Below are positions 1-9,182 of a DNA stretch of 64,000 nt, piece after piece (within the stretch, counting starts at the first letter, position 1; the number at the start of each line of letters is the position of its first letter). The notes below the pieces were generated by a model. That model saw only the letters and a list, made by a program, of their open reading frames with translations. It had not been told where the DNA came from and searched no databases. The DNA is from UBA11051 sp964390495 (GTDB lineage: Bacteria; Armatimonadota; Zipacnadia; Zipacnadales; UBA11051), in NCBI GenBank assembly GCA_964390495.1, contig CAYMIN010000020.1:1-64000 (forward strand). Reading direction: 5' to 3'. The translations under genes were made by a program, and so were the position numbers.

Positions 1-129
1 GGCTTTTGCTCGACGGTGCTGGTGCGCTTCCGCCAGCGGCTGGAGGCTCACGGCCAGGCCCGGCAGCTTTTTACTACAGTGCTGCAGCGGCTGGGGCACC
101 TGGGTCTGCTTGCCGGGCGGCGGCGGTGA
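1..129 (+). pseudogene. Transposase fragment, IS1182/DUF772-like
   Basis: The first 42 codons of the window are open in frame 1 and end in TGA at 127-129. The peptide contains a LVRFRQRLEAHG stretch followed by a helix ending LGHLGLLAGRRR. This matches the N-terminal helical region of IS1182-type transposases (family pattern: FRxRL, then a helix, then GLLKGRxRQRTDST). The expected DST catalytic continuation is missing: the frame stops right after RRR and no other frame resumes it. The 5' part lies outside the window. It is most likely a decayed insertion-sequence remnant; a short chance match cannot be excluded. Confidence 0.45.
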
Positions 130-376
130 TTGGCGTCTCAGACCGGCATGGGTTGAGGCAGCAGGGGGGCTTTGATGAGCGGCGCCAGCCGCGCTACTCC
201 ACCGCTAGCTTGGGGGACGGTCAGAAAGGCTCGGGCCAGCAGGAATGAGCGAGCCGGATGGCGAAGCCAGTAGTGCCGGCGGGAGACAGGTAGCTGGCGA
301 TACGGGCCCTCCGGAGACCGCAGATGAGTTCTGGGACACTACCGGGCAATTTCAGCTTGAGATGGAGTGATCTACC

Positions 377-1318
377 ATGAGGCCATCATACCTTGGCGTG
401 CTCGTAGTGCTGATGCTCATTTTGGTGACTGTGACGTTCCCCGCTGAAGGCGCGGGCGAATTGAGCGAGGGCTTCGATCTGGATGGCCCCGCCTTTGGCC
501 GCCTTTTGTTGGAGGCTTTTCCGCAGACGGACTTCCAACTGGGACTGCTGGTCGGGTACACACGGCCTGGTGTGATACTGGACACGGTCGGGCTCAACGC
601 CGCGCCGGTAGGGGCCTGGGCAATGCTGGTTGACGGGGAGGGACACATTACGTTCCAGGTGTACGCCCCGGAACTCCAGAGCCCCTGGCGCGCCGACAGC
701 GGCTGGCACGTGATGCGCAGCACGCAGGCAGTCGCGCCCGGCCGTCCGGGGATCATCACCCTGACGGTGCGGGGGCTGGACATCGAGCTGTCCGTGGAAC
801 TGGGCGCGCCGCAGAAGCTGCGCCTGGGGCGGCCGCTGTCGGGCGAATCCGTGTGGGTGGGCGACTTCCCGGGCGACAACCACTGGGGCGAGGAGTTTAA
901 CATCCACCCGGCGATGACGGGCCGCTTGATGGTCAGTCTGAAGCGTCTAGCGCCGACCCCATCTCCCACAGAAGCACCGCCGACGCCCCCGCCGACTCCA
1001 CCGACGTCGCCCGTGACGATTTCAGCGACGGAGCCGGGGGACGACCTGGCGGTGGTTGCTGCCGGGGTGGAAGCAGCGCTCAAGGCCGGCGACCTGGAGG
1101 CTGTGCTGGCCCTCACCCATCCCTCGCGGCGGGAGGCGCTGGGCGTCGCGCTGGCAGCATCCGTTGACGACATGCCGAAGCTCGGCGAATGGCTGGCGGG
1201 GCGCAAGCTGGCAAGTCAGACCGAGGCGCAGGCGGAGTATGAGGTGACAGTGGAGGAGGCGCTGTTGTGCGTGCAGTTTGCCGAGTCCGAGGGCAAGTGG
1301 TGGTTGCTGTCGCTGTGA
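377..1318 (+). CDS. Exported LamG-like protein with proline linker
   Basis: A 313-residue protein with an N-terminal signal peptide (hydrophobic core VLVVLMLILVTV, residues 8-19, cleavage likely near AEGAG). Residues about 30-195 are rich in beta-strand and end in a segment typical of concanavalin/LamG-like carbohydrate-binding folds (WVGDFPGDNHWGEEFNIHPAMTG). Residues about 197-218 form a Pro/Thr linker. Residues about 222-313 form a small helical plus beta domain (VEAALKAGDLEAVLALTHPSRRE) that resembles NTF2/DUF4878-like modules. The start ATG follows GGAGTGATCTACC. The next gene begins 75 bp downstream on the same strand, so the two may be co-transcribed. Substrate unknown; the domain assignment is by pattern only. 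Confidence 0.7.
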   Translation: MRPSYLGVLVVLMLILVTVTFPAEGAGELSEGFDLDGPAFGRLLLEAFPQTDFQLGLLVGYTRPGVILDTVGLNAAPVGAWAMLVDGEGHITFQVYAPELQSPWRADSGWHVMRSTQAVAPGRPGIITLTVRGLDIELSVELGAPQKLRLGRPLSGESVWVGDFPGDNHWGEEFNIHPAMTGRLMVSLKRLAPTPSPTEAPPTPPPTPPTSPVTISATEPGDDLAVVAAGVEAALKAGDLEAVLALTHPSRREALGVALAASVDDMPKLGEWLAGRKLASQTEAQAEYEVTVEEALLCVQFAESEGKWWLLSL

Positions 1319-1393
1319 TTCAGTCAAGGCTGACGAAGACCAAAGACAGGCGGCGTGCCTGTCACACTTTGCGGAAAGGGAGCGTCAAAGATC

Positions 1394-3568
1394 GTGAAAC
1401 AGACACGTGGGCAGCTTATCGGGTGGGGTGCATGCGGCCTGCTGCTGGCTCTGGCCGGGCCGCTCTGGGCATACGAGAATGTGGGCGCGCATCCGGCACT
1501 TAACGAGTGCGCGCTGAAGGTGTGGCTGCAGCCGATTGTGGAGGGCCGGGCCAAGGGACCAGACAAGCTCCTCAATGAGTACGTGGTTGGGGACCTCGCG
1601 AAGTTCCGCAAGCTCACAGGCCTGTCCGTGACCAATCCCGGGCGCTGGCACTACGACATGACCGAGGGCGACAAGCAGCAGTCCTTCTTCGAGTGGGTCT
1701 GCGACGGCGGCTACACCGCCGACGAGCCGGAGTGGTTCATGTCGCTGCGCCATTTCTACGACCCCACCCGGCCCGAAGGGCAGCGCTACCTGACCGACAT
1801 CAACAGGATGGCGGAATGGTTCGTATGGATGCAGAAGAAGTTCCCGTTGAGCGGGGCTCGTGATGACATCCGCCTGGAGGATCCGATGATGGATGCCCGG
1901 CACTGGGCGCTGCGGGGCACGAATACTTCGCAGGCCAATCTGCCGGATAATCCATACTGCTGGGACCGCGGCGTGGAGAACATGCAGGCGGCCTTTGCCG
2001 AGACCGACCCGCAGAAGAAGGACCGGCTGTTCGCCAGGGCGTGGCGCGTCCTCGGTGAGACCATGCATCTGGTGTCTGACATGACCGTGCCTGCCCACGT
2101 GAGGGACGATGGGCACCCCCTACGCCCGTACGCCGGACCGCTGCGCACCGATCCCTATGAGGACGCCATCAGCCGTGCCGAGGTAGAGACAATCTTCAAG
2201 CAGGTGGCGCGCGACCCGTACACGGGTAGCCGCGATCTGGCCGCCGACATTGACCAGCGGCTAATGGACGGAATCAATGCAGCGAAAAGCCCGGACGAGC
2301 TCTTCCACATGGTTGCTGCCTACACCAACGCGAACTTCTTCTCGGCCGACACGGTGTGTGGCACCGACCCCTCGTCCGGCCAAAGGTTGACACCGGTGAC
2401 CGGACGGGAGTACCCCTCTCCCAAGCTGGAGGAGTGCCGCTACGAGTTGGGCACGTACATCAAGATGATCAGCGGGTTCGGGCGCAGCGGACAGGGGACC
2501 CGCGAAGTGCTGATGCTGCGCGAGGGAGTCGAGAAGCCGGGGCTGCTCGACTATCTACGGCGCGTCTGGCACGACCGTCCTCAGGCCACCTTGGACAGCA
2601 CCTACGACTGCTGCATAAGCCAGGCCCGCGTGCTGCTGCCCCTGGCCATCGCAGCCAATGTGAAGCTGGCGGACTGGTTTATCCCTCGCGTTAAGGTCGA
2701 GATCACGAAGGTGGACTTGGCCAATAAGACCCTGGCCGGAGTGCTGACGCACGAGCCCTACGGCGCTTACGCGCGGGCGTTCCACTTCTCCTGTGGTGAG
2801 GAGTGCCTGACGCTGTTCGTCAACGGCCGCAGCCAGAGCAGAGATGCCTACGAATTGGCGATAGACCGAGGTATCATCAAGGGCAACCTCTCCGGGCTGA
2901 CGCTGCGGGAGACGGATAAGGTGTCGCTGGTGGTGGACGTCGGCGGCATCCCCGTGCGCTCGACTGACAGAGTTGCCGGGGCGGAATGGGTCTTGGTGGA
3001 CAAGGTCATCCACTGCACCATCGAGCCGAAGCACCTGGAGAGGACCGGCGGCAGCGGCAAGGTCAGGGTGCAGGAGGTTCAGGATTTCGCCGCGACTGAT
3101 GGGCAGGCAACCGGCAAGTACACCTACACGGAGACGGAGGTGGACGGGTCTGGGGCCGTAGTGAGAACCGTCAAGCGGACCTGCGCACGGCAGGCCACGT
3201 GGACGGTCCCGGCGCAACGCCTGCCGGTGGGGAGTACGCTCAACATCAGGGTCAACCTGAGTACCGCCGGCAGCGACGCGGTTCACAGCTGGGGAGGGGA
3301 GCTATTGTACTACATACATGAGCGCCCCTCGCAGCAGCAGTTGGCCCAGCCTAATTCGCCCCAGTCGCGCCTGGTCAACGGCTTGACGCTGAGGGTTCCA
3401 CAACCGACGCAGACTCTAGTGCTGACGGTGCCCGATTGCGATCCGGGACAATCCCGGTTGGTCTTCAACGTAACCCTCGACGCGGCCGCATGTGGTGTAG
3501 GACTCGGCAGTTTCCGTGGTCACTCTGTCAGCTACGAGTACCAGTTTCAGCCCGCCGGGGGCAGATAG
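1394..3568 (+). CDS. Secreted zinc-dependent phospholipase C-like protein
   Basis: The protein is 724 residues from the preferred GTG at 1394, which sits 11 nt after AAAGGGAG and directly opens a signal peptide (hydrophobic GACGLLLALAGPLWA). A GTG at 1355 is possible but would bury the signal. After cleavage there is a GAHPALN segment. Residues about 221-241 contain H-L-V-S-D-M-T-V-P-A-H-V-R-D, the HxxxDxxxPxH metal-binding signature of zinc-dependent phospholipase C and the related S1/P1 nuclease fold. The remaining 270 residues look like beta-sandwich modules with no recognised catalytic motif. Likely role: extracellular phosphoester hydrolysis. It converges on a second phosphoesterase gene. 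Confidence 0.7.
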   Translation: MKQTRGQLIGWGACGLLLALAGPLWAYENVGAHPALNECALKVWLQPIVEGRAKGPDKLLNEYVVGDLAKFRKLTGLSVTNPGRWHYDMTEGDKQQSFFEWVCDGGYTADEPEWFMSLRHFYDPTRPEGQRYLTDINRMAEWFVWMQKKFPLSGARDDIRLEDPMMDARHWALRGTNTSQANLPDNPYCWDRGVENMQAAFAETDPQKKDRLFARAWRVLGETMHLVSDMTVPAHVRDDGHPLRPYAGPLRTDPYEDAISRAEVETIFKQVARDPYTGSRDLAADIDQRLMDGINAAKSPDELFHMVAAYTNANFFSADTVCGTDPSSGQRLTPVTGREYPSPKLEECRYELGTYIKMISGFGRSGQGTREVLMLREGVEKPGLLDYLRRVWHDRPQATLDSTYDCCISQARVLLPLAIAANVKLADWFIPRVKVEITKVDLANKTLAGVLTHEPYGAYARAFHFSCGEECLTLFVNGRSQSRDAYELAIDRGIIKGNLSGLTLRETDKVSLVVDVGGIPVRSTDRVAGAEWVLVDKVIHCTIEPKHLERTGGSGKVRVQEVQDFAATDGQATGKYTYTETEVDGSGAVVRTVKRTCARQATWTVPAQRLPVGSTLNIRVNLSTAGSDAVHSWGGELLYYIHERPSQQQLAQPNSPQSRLVNGLTLRVPQPTQTLVLTVPDCDPGQSRLVFNVTLDAAACGVGLGSFRGHSVSYEYQFQPAGGR

Positions 3569-3620
3569 CACCTCAGACGCGGGTGCCTCCGTGCGGTGCT
3601 GACACCAGTCTGCCGGTACG

Positions 3621-6062
3621 CTAGTCGGCGGCATCAGCATCCGGCAGGGCCACGACCCAGCCCCGCGAGGTATGTGGCGTCGGATACGGGGCATCCGGCC
3701 CCTTGATCGAGTGCCACAGGATCCGGTTCAGCGCATCCCAGGGCGCTTTATCGAAGTCCGACCAGTCCATCGCCACCGATTCCGCTGCACCGTAGGCGCT
3801 GCCGGGGTTGAGCTCATCGAGCGGGTGGGTATTCGGCAGGCAGGCATAGGGCGTCAGGTTCGGTTCATCGGTGAAGCAGTTGAGCATCGGCGTGGCGGCG
3901 GCGTCGAACTGGGTCATCGGCGGCAGGCCCAGGATCAGCTCGATGGACCGCAGCATCGCCGCCGTGTCGTAGAAGGTGCTGTCAACGAGGCCGCGCTTGC
4001 AGTATGGGCTAGCCAGCAGCGCCACGGTGCGATGGGCGTCCACGTGGTCGGGGCCGGCCTGGGCGTCATCTTCCACCACGAACACAGCCAGCTCGGGCCA
4101 AAAGCGGCTGTGGCTGAGGCCCGCGACGATGCGGCCCAGGGCCAGGTCATTGTCGGCCATACACGCGCGCGGAGTCGGCCAGCCGGGGACGGTGCCTCCG
4201 GTGTGGTCCTGCGGCAGGCTCATGATGATGAAGCGTGGCATTTCGCCGGCCTGCTCGAACTCGGCCAGCTCGCCGAGAAACACGTCGGCGTTGCGTTGGT
4301 CGCCACCGGGAGTCTTCAGGTCCCAGCCCACATAATCCGGGCAGGCGTTGCCCTCATTGCTGGTAACGCCTTCCATCTCGCCGTAAGTGCGGTGGGTGAT
4401 GCCGTGCTGCTCGCAGCGGTCCCAGATGTAGCCCGCGCTGGGGTATATGATCGGGCCGCCCAGAGCCGGTGCCCGCTTGCTGTAGTTGGCCGGCCAGGTC
4501 TTTTCCATCGCATCGGTGGCGATGGCGCCGCATGACCACTGGTGTCCGTCGGCGCTGACCGAGCCGTCCACGTAGAAGTTGTCCAGCAGCACGAATTCCT
4601 CCGCCAGGGCGTGATGGTTGGGACTCATCTCGCGGCCGAAGTAGCACAGTTCCGCATCCCCGTTGCCCTGAGGCAGGTCGCCGAGGACCTGATCATAGGT
4701 GCGGTTCTCCTTGATGATATAGACCACATATTTGATCGGCGACGGCTCGCCGACGTGACGCGGTATTGCCGACGGCTCGGCGGAGGCGGTAGGCCGGACG
4801 GACTTGCCTTCCACAAAGCCGTTGAGCTGTGCCGCGCGCGCGGTGTATTGCCCCAGTTGCTCGGGTGATGAAATCTCCGGCGCGCACACGATGCCGTGAA
4901 GCATGAACCCGATATACATTGTCGGGTCGGCGTTTTGGCCCGCGCCCAAGCCCTTCGCGCAAGTGACCAGCAACCTATTACCATCAGGGATAACACTGAC
5001 CGCAGAGGGGAACCAGGCGGTGGGCACGATCCCCAGGATGTCGTAGGCGCTCACCTGTTGCTCGCCCCATTGCCGGTCAACCAGGCTGATCACCGCCACA
5101 TCGTTGTTACCGGCGTTGGCCACGTACAGCGTCCGGCCATCGGCCGATACACAGCAGGCGTTCGGGATTGAGCCGAACGGCGCATCCGGATAGGGCGCCA
5201 GAGATATGGTGTGAGTGACCTCGTCGGTCGCGTTGTCAATGACCGACACGGTGTCAGAATTGGCGTTGCACACAAACAGGCGCGCGCCGTCAGGGCTCAG
5301 GGCCATCGCGCAGGGGTGATCGCCGGTCTGAATGCTCTTGACGACTGCCTCCGTGGCCGTGTCAATCACCGTGACCACGCCGCCGCCCCAAGCGCTGACA
5401 TATGCCTTGGCCCCGTCGCCGGAGCAGACCACCGTGTAGGGGCTATCATCCACCGGGATGTCTTTCAGCACCTGGTTGGTCCCAGTGTCAATCACGGTGA
5501 CGGTATCGTTCAGGATCTCGGCTACATACAACCGCTTACCGTCCGGGGACAACGCCAGACCTCCGGAGTACATTGTCGCGCTTTTGGGCTTGCCACCGGC
5601 CTCGGTCGCGGCCGGTCCCACGTTAATCGTGGCGATCTGCTTGGTCTTCTCGCCGGAGGTGTCGAACACGCCGATAAGGTTGCTGCCACCGCCGGAGGTG
5701 TACAGTCTGGAGCCGTCCGCACTCCAGGCCAGGCCCATGAACAGCGACTGCGGCCGCCGCACCAGCACCGTCTCCACGACCTCCAGGCTCTCGGTATCAA
5801 TCATCGAGATGGTCTGGAGGCCCAGGCCGTTGTTGCTGACTGCCAAGCGCTTGCCGTCAGGGGAGAGCGCGGCTCCGAAGGGGAAGTCGCCGACCTTGAT
5901 CTGCTTGCCGGCCGGGTCCAGCGTCCAGTTCATCGGGGTGACACCGGTTGTGCCGTCCGCATCGGGGCCGGCGTGCCGCGTGAGACGATCTTCATCGGCA
6001 GCGAAGCACGCCGCACACGCTGCGGCAATCAGGCAAGCCGGCAACAGTATCCGTATCTTCAT
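3621..6062 (-). CDS. YVTN beta-propeller / phosphoesterase fusion protein
   Basis: An exported two-domain protein of 813 residues. The start is the ATG at 6062, preceded by GGAGGAGA, rather than the in-frame ATG six codons upstream. A signal peptide (ILLPACLIAAACAACFA) is followed at residues about 45-380 by YVTN-type propeller blades with repeated ALSPDGKRLYV and VxVIDTxTxxV motifs. Residues about 440-780 hold a PLC-type phosphoesterase domain of the alkaline-phosphatase superfamily: YVVYIIKENRTYDQVLGD, then HHALAEEFVLLDNFYVDGSV, then FVVEDDAQAGPDHVD. This matches the widespread bifunctional YncE/phosphoesterase family, thought to act in the periplasm or outside the cell. Substrate unknown. 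Confidence 0.88.
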   Translation of the reverse strand: MKIRILLPACLIAAACAACFAADEDRLTRHAGPDADGTTGVTPMNWTLDPAGKQIKVGDFPFGAALSPDGKRLAVSNNGLGLQTISMIDTESLEVVETVLVRRPQSLFMGLAWSADGSRLYTSGGGSNLIGVFDTSGEKTKQIATINVGPAATEAGGKPKSATMYSGGLALSPDGKRLYVAEILNDTVTVIDTGTNQVLKDIPVDDSPYTVVCSGDGAKAYVSAWGGGVVTVIDTATEAVVKSIQTGDHPCAMALSPDGARLFVCNANSDTVSVIDNATDEVTHTISLAPYPDAPFGSIPNACCVSADGRTLYVANAGNNDVAVISLVDRQWGEQQVSAYDILGIVPTAWFPSAVSVIPDGNRLLVTCAKGLGAGQNADPTMYIGFMLHGIVCAPEISSPEQLGQYTARAAQLNGFVEGKSVRPTASAEPSAIPRHVGEPSPIKYVVYIIKENRTYDQVLGDLPQGNGDAELCYFGREMSPNHHALAEEFVLLDNFYVDGSVSADGHQWSCGAIATDAMEKTWPANYSKRAPALGGPIIYPSAGYIWDRCEQHGITHRTYGEMEGVTSNEGNACPDYVGWDLKTPGGDQRNADVFLGELAEFEQAGEMPRFIIMSLPQDHTGGTVPGWPTPRACMADNDLALGRIVAGLSHSRFWPELAVFVVEDDAQAGPDHVDAHRTVALLASPYCKRGLVDSTFYDTAAMLRSIELILGLPPMTQFDAAATPMLNCFTDEPNLTPYACLPNTHPLDELNPGSAYGAAESVAMDWSDFDKAPWDALNRILWHSIKGPDAPYPTPHTSRGWVVALPDADAAD

Positions 6063-6482
6063 TGTTCGGTTCTCCTCCATCTACTAGGCGCAGGGAAAGA
6101 CACGCGCTGTCGGTGTGTCACGCCACGACGCATTCCACTGGTGCGCAGGTAACACTGGAAAGGGTTTCCTAGCCCTTTCGCGTCCAGGCCTATACAAACG
6201 CCAACGGCCCATAAACTAGAGAGTCTGAGCTACGCCGGAACACAATACTCGGCAGGACGACAGGCATTCTTGCCTGTTGAGAAACTTGGACAGGCTGGGA
6301 AGCGTGTCCTCCAACGCAACGAAGCTGAATGGCGACAGGAAGGAATGGAAGTGGCTCCATAGCCCGTCAGCGTCTGACCCTCAAATACCGTAGGTGTCGG
6401 TTCTCGGTTTGTAGCAGTCCTATAGACGCCAGGTTACGAGACCAGTTCTAGTATGGACTATTCGCCAGCCCGCCGCCGTGGG
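6063..6482. other. Intergenic region with one small hairpin
   Basis: 420 bp between two minus-strand genes, with no supportable coding region. The only structure seen is a 7-bp perfect hairpin, ACAGGCA / TGCCTGT with a TTCT loop, at 6260-6277. It has no adjacent T run. The region presumably carries the promoter of the propeller-phosphoesterase gene, but no convincing -35/-10 pair was found. Confidence 0.5.
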
Positions 6483-7283
6483 TCAATGGCTGTGGATGAA
6501 CTCCCGGATGAACTCCGCCTGCTGGGGATGCTGGTCAATTAGGCAGTTGCCCAGGATGTTGTAGCCCGCCATGCTGCCGGCCTCGAGGTGCTTCAGGATC
6601 GCGTTCAGCTCGATCTCCAAAAACTCCAGCGGCACCGGCGAGCGGCTCGGGTAGTCGCGGATGTAGATGCCCATGACGATCGGCTTGCCCGGGAAGACCT
6701 GCTGGCACCCCTCAACATACTCATCAATATTGACCAGGTTCTCGTATTCCCAGACCCACAGGTTGATGACATCAACGGCCTCCACCCAGTCTTGCCAGTA
6801 TTCGTTCTCAAACTCGTGGGTATAGACCACAATCCACAGGTCGAGGTTCGGGTTGTGGCTACGGACGGCCTCCTTGATCCTGCGGGGTGCCTCCGGTGTG
6901 GCGTTCTCGTGTGCGGCCACGCCGTGGGTGTCGTCTATAAAGGCACCCACGATGTTGGGGAACTGCAGCGACAGCCGGCTGACTTCCGCCGCCTCAGCCG
7001 CTACCACGTTCGGGTCGTCATCGCGCGTTTGGGCGAAGGTGAAACGGCCGGTCTCCGCCGTCGTCTCGTACCAGACCCACTTCGAGATGTCGGCTGTCAC
7101 CTTTGGGACATGACTCAGCTTCGCGAAGTTGACTTCATTGTTCGGGTGGAAGATGAAGTTGGCGCCGGGGACCCCGAAATATGTCGCGCCTTCTCCCACA
7201 CCATAGACCGTGGGCTCAACGCCCGGGTCGAACCCGATGCCTTCCCACACCCAGCCGGCATCCAGCATATGTTGCCCTGCCAT
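6483..7283 (-). CDS. Unknown protein, TIM-barrel glycoside-hydrolase-like
   Basis: A 266-residue protein without a signal peptide. The ATG at 7283 follows GGGAGGTGTCTTG, so the in-frame GTG eight codons upstream is less likely. The sequence alternates short strands ending in acidic or aromatic residues (VGAFIDDTHG, LDLWIVVYTHEFE, VDVINLWVWEYENL, KPIVMGIYIRDYP) with helices, which is the pattern of a small (beta/alpha)8 barrel. Such proteins are often annotated only as glycosyl-hydrolase-like in planctomycete and armatimonad genomes. No specific family or catalytic pair can be assigned from the sequence alone. It lies alone between two gaps. Confidence 0.6.
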   Translation of the reverse strand: MAGQHMLDAGWVWEGIGFDPGVEPTVYGVGEGATYFGVPGANFIFHPNNEVNFAKLSHVPKVTADISKWVWYETTAETGRFTFAQTRDDDPNVVAAEAAEVSRLSLQFPNIVGAFIDDTHGVAAHENATPEAPRRIKEAVRSHNPNLDLWIVVYTHEFENEYWQDWVEAVDVINLWVWEYENLVNIDEYVEGCQQVFPGKPIVMGIYIRDYPSRSPVPLEFLEIELNAILKHLEAGSMAGYNILGNCLIDQHPQQAEFIREFIHSH

Positions 7284-7589
7284 CAAGACACCTCCCGTAT
7301 GCTTCACCGATGCGGTGCTACGCGGGTGTATCTTCGCGGGGCGTCGTCCATAACCTGCAAAGCGGCGCGGTCGGGGGCAGGGTCTTTTTCAATAGGCTCG
7401 CCCGTGTGATGACCGGCCGGTGAGCGACGCCTGTGTTTGCGAGGCTGATACAATACCAGGGGGCCGTGCGAGGGGTCAGGAGGCTGTGGGAGCGTTGCCC
7501 AAAAAAAGCGGCCTGCGCCGGTCGGGGGGAACCAGGCAGGCCCTTGTGCGACATTTACATCGCCTGCCCGAGGCAGGCGCAGTGAAATG
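7284..7589. other. Intergenic region with terminator structures
   Basis: 306 bp between two minus-strand genes. It contains the terminator of the PEP-CTERM gene (7501-7542) and a further 8-bp perfect hairpin with a CGA loop at 7561-7579 (CGCCTGCC / GGCAGGCG) just after that gene's stop codon. The rest, 7284-7500, should include the promoter of the preceding unknown gene, but no clear hexamers were found and no coding region is supported. Confidence 0.5.
7501..7542 (-). terminator. Rho-independent terminator of the PEP-CTERM gene
   Basis: Read on the minus strand, GGCCTGC (7542-7536) pairs with GCAGGCC (7516-7510) over a 19-nt loop and is followed, after GC, by seven T residues (7507-7501). 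It lies 48-90 nt past the stop codon of the PEP-CTERM gene. Confidence 0.75.
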
Positions 7590-8567
7590 CTAGCTTTGCT
7601 CCGAAGAGCGCCGCCTACGGACCCACGCCAGGCCGGCCAGCCCCAGGGCGGTCAGGGCCAGCGTGCCGGGCTCGGGTGTATTCACCGATCCGTACAGGTT
7701 CAGGTTACCATTGTCATTACGGCAGCCCGACATCCACTGCACGCCGATAAGATCGTCCGGCAGTATCTCCATGGCGAACAGCGCCCGGGGAATCGTCGCC
7801 TCGATCACGTATGTCGCCCACAGCGTCTCTTCGTAATACCCGAAATCATATTCGTAGTAGTCGGCCTGGATAGCATCGCCGAGATAGGTGCCCGAGAAAC
7901 TCGAGAAGTTCGGATCGAAGTTAGTCAGTTCGCCGGAGCCGGGAACGTCATTCTGCGGGCTGCCAAGGTACCAGTCCGAGTTGGCAGTCTGGTAGAGCCC
8001 GGTCCCGACCGCGCTACCGTTGAATAAGGCGTTCTTGGTGGGATCGCTGCGGCGGATCTCGTTGTTGATATTCACACCGAAATCGTAGCTGAAGCCGTCG
8101 CTGTACTCATCATTGATGCCGAAGTCCAGCGCGATATCACCCGAAACGACACCATTGTAGCCCGGGTTCGGGCCGAACGAGGTAACGATGGCGATGTAGA
8201 GGTTCTCCTGGTCATCGTCGAAGTAGATCGCCTCGACATCGTACGGCTCCCCGCCCGAGGGCTTGGTGCCGAAGATGGTGCGGTTGTCGTACTTCCACTC
8301 GCCGAACCAGTCGTCAACAATATGGTCCGCGGTATCGGTGTTGAGGGTAGGGGTATAGCTATCCTGGTCCATGGGGTAAGTGCGTTCGCCATGGCCATCT
8401 TTGTAGTCCCAGTAATTCGTGTTGGTGTCGATCTCGAGGGTGACGCCGAAGTGGGAACTGAGGATATCAGCGCCGGCAGGAACGGAGAGGACCAGAACCG
8501 ACGCTATCACGACTACTATGTACAAACCATCTCGGCCGCTCGTAAACATAAGAGGCCTGCCCCCCAT
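7590..8567 (-). CDS. PEP-CTERM sorting-signal protein
   Basis: A 325-residue exported protein. It has an N-terminal signal peptide (YIVVVIASVLVLSVPAGA) and a C-terminal PEP-CTERM tripartite tail at residues about 301-325: TPEPGT, a hydrophobic stretch ALTALGLAGLAWV, then RRRR. In characterised systems this tail is recognised by exosortase and the protein is delivered to the outer surface or an extracellular matrix. The body is acidic, rich in Asp, Tyr, Asn and Gly (IYFDDDQENLYIAIVTSFG, GDIALDFGIND), and likely a beta-sandwich. Starts at 8567 or 8549 are both possible; neither has a strong ribosome-binding site. No exosortase gene is in the window. A well-formed terminator follows. Confidence 0.85.
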   Translation of the reverse strand: MGGRPLMFTSGRDGLYIVVVIASVLVLSVPAGADILSSHFGVTLEIDTNTNYWDYKDGHGERTYPMDQDSYTPTLNTDTADHIVDDWFGEWKYDNRTIFGTKPSGGEPYDVEAIYFDDDQENLYIAIVTSFGPNPGYNGVVSGDIALDFGINDEYSDGFSYDFGVNINNEIRRSDPTKNALFNGSAVGTGLYQTANSDWYLGSPQNDVPGSGELTNFDPNFSSFSGTYLGDAIQADYYEYDFGYYEETLWATYVIEATIPRALFAMEILPDDLIGVQWMSGCRNDNGNLNLYGSVNTPEPGTLALTALGLAGLAWVRRRRSSEQS

Positions 8568-9182
8568 AGGTTTGCCTGTTCGCAGCGCCCTAGCACGACT
8601 CCAACGTACAGAATTACATTGCCGCGATTATACTCTAATGAATGCGCCCAGAAGCACAAACATCAAGCCAGGCTGATGATTTCCCACGGTTACTTCACAG
8701 ATAATAGTGTAACAGCACAAACCTGTCAAGAGTTTTCTTGAGGAAATTGCAGGAAAACTGTGTAATTGCTCAAGTTTTCTGGCGATTGGCTCTATAGCGA
8801 CCCCTGAGAGAAGGACGAGACCAGGCCTGGGAGTGCCCTGGCACGGAGTAACCGGGCGATTGGGATGCCTCACATGTTCCGCAGATAAACCCCGTCTGTA
8901 CCCCTTGTCACCCGAGTAAGTCAGGCGGCTGTCGGCCCCTCAGCGAGCCGACGGACAACCCAGTACCGTCACCGGTTTATGAACCCACCGATGAACTCCA
9001 CCTGCTCCATGGTACCGGTTGACATACCTTGGACTTCCCTGCAGCTACGCCGATGGCGGTCGGGGTAACGCGCTTCTGTTCGTCACCATACCGAGAATAT
9101 CTTGCCACGCGGCAGGTATGGCGGCTGCTGCAGCGAAACCTTCCCCAAAGAGCGCTTTACGTTAACCAGAAGGGTGATCGCT
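8568..9182. promoter_or_regulatory. Divergent intergenic region with AGTTTTC/GAAAACT repeats
   Basis: 615 bp between divergently transcribed genes, with no supportable coding region. A TATAAT is present on the minus strand (8632-8627) 60-80 nt upstream of the PEP-CTERM start, but no good -35 accompanies it. Further upstream a heptamer occurs three times with alternating orientation: AGTTTTC 8731-8737, GAAAACT 8753-8759, AGTTTTC 8773-8779. The central copy can pair with either neighbour. These could be operator sites or alternative hairpins. A TTGACA at 9019-9024 lacks a matching -10. Confidence 0.35.

Noticed and set aside
245..370. 41-codon open frame just upstream of the LamG-like gene (begins MSEPDGEASS)
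   Set aside because: Short, low-complexity, weak ribosome-binding site and no recognisable family; could be a real small protein but there is no positive evidence.
9019..9024. Perfect TTGACA upstream of the heparinase-like gene
   Set aside because: No -10 hexamer at 16-18 bp spacing; the nearest TA-rich hexamer is too far.
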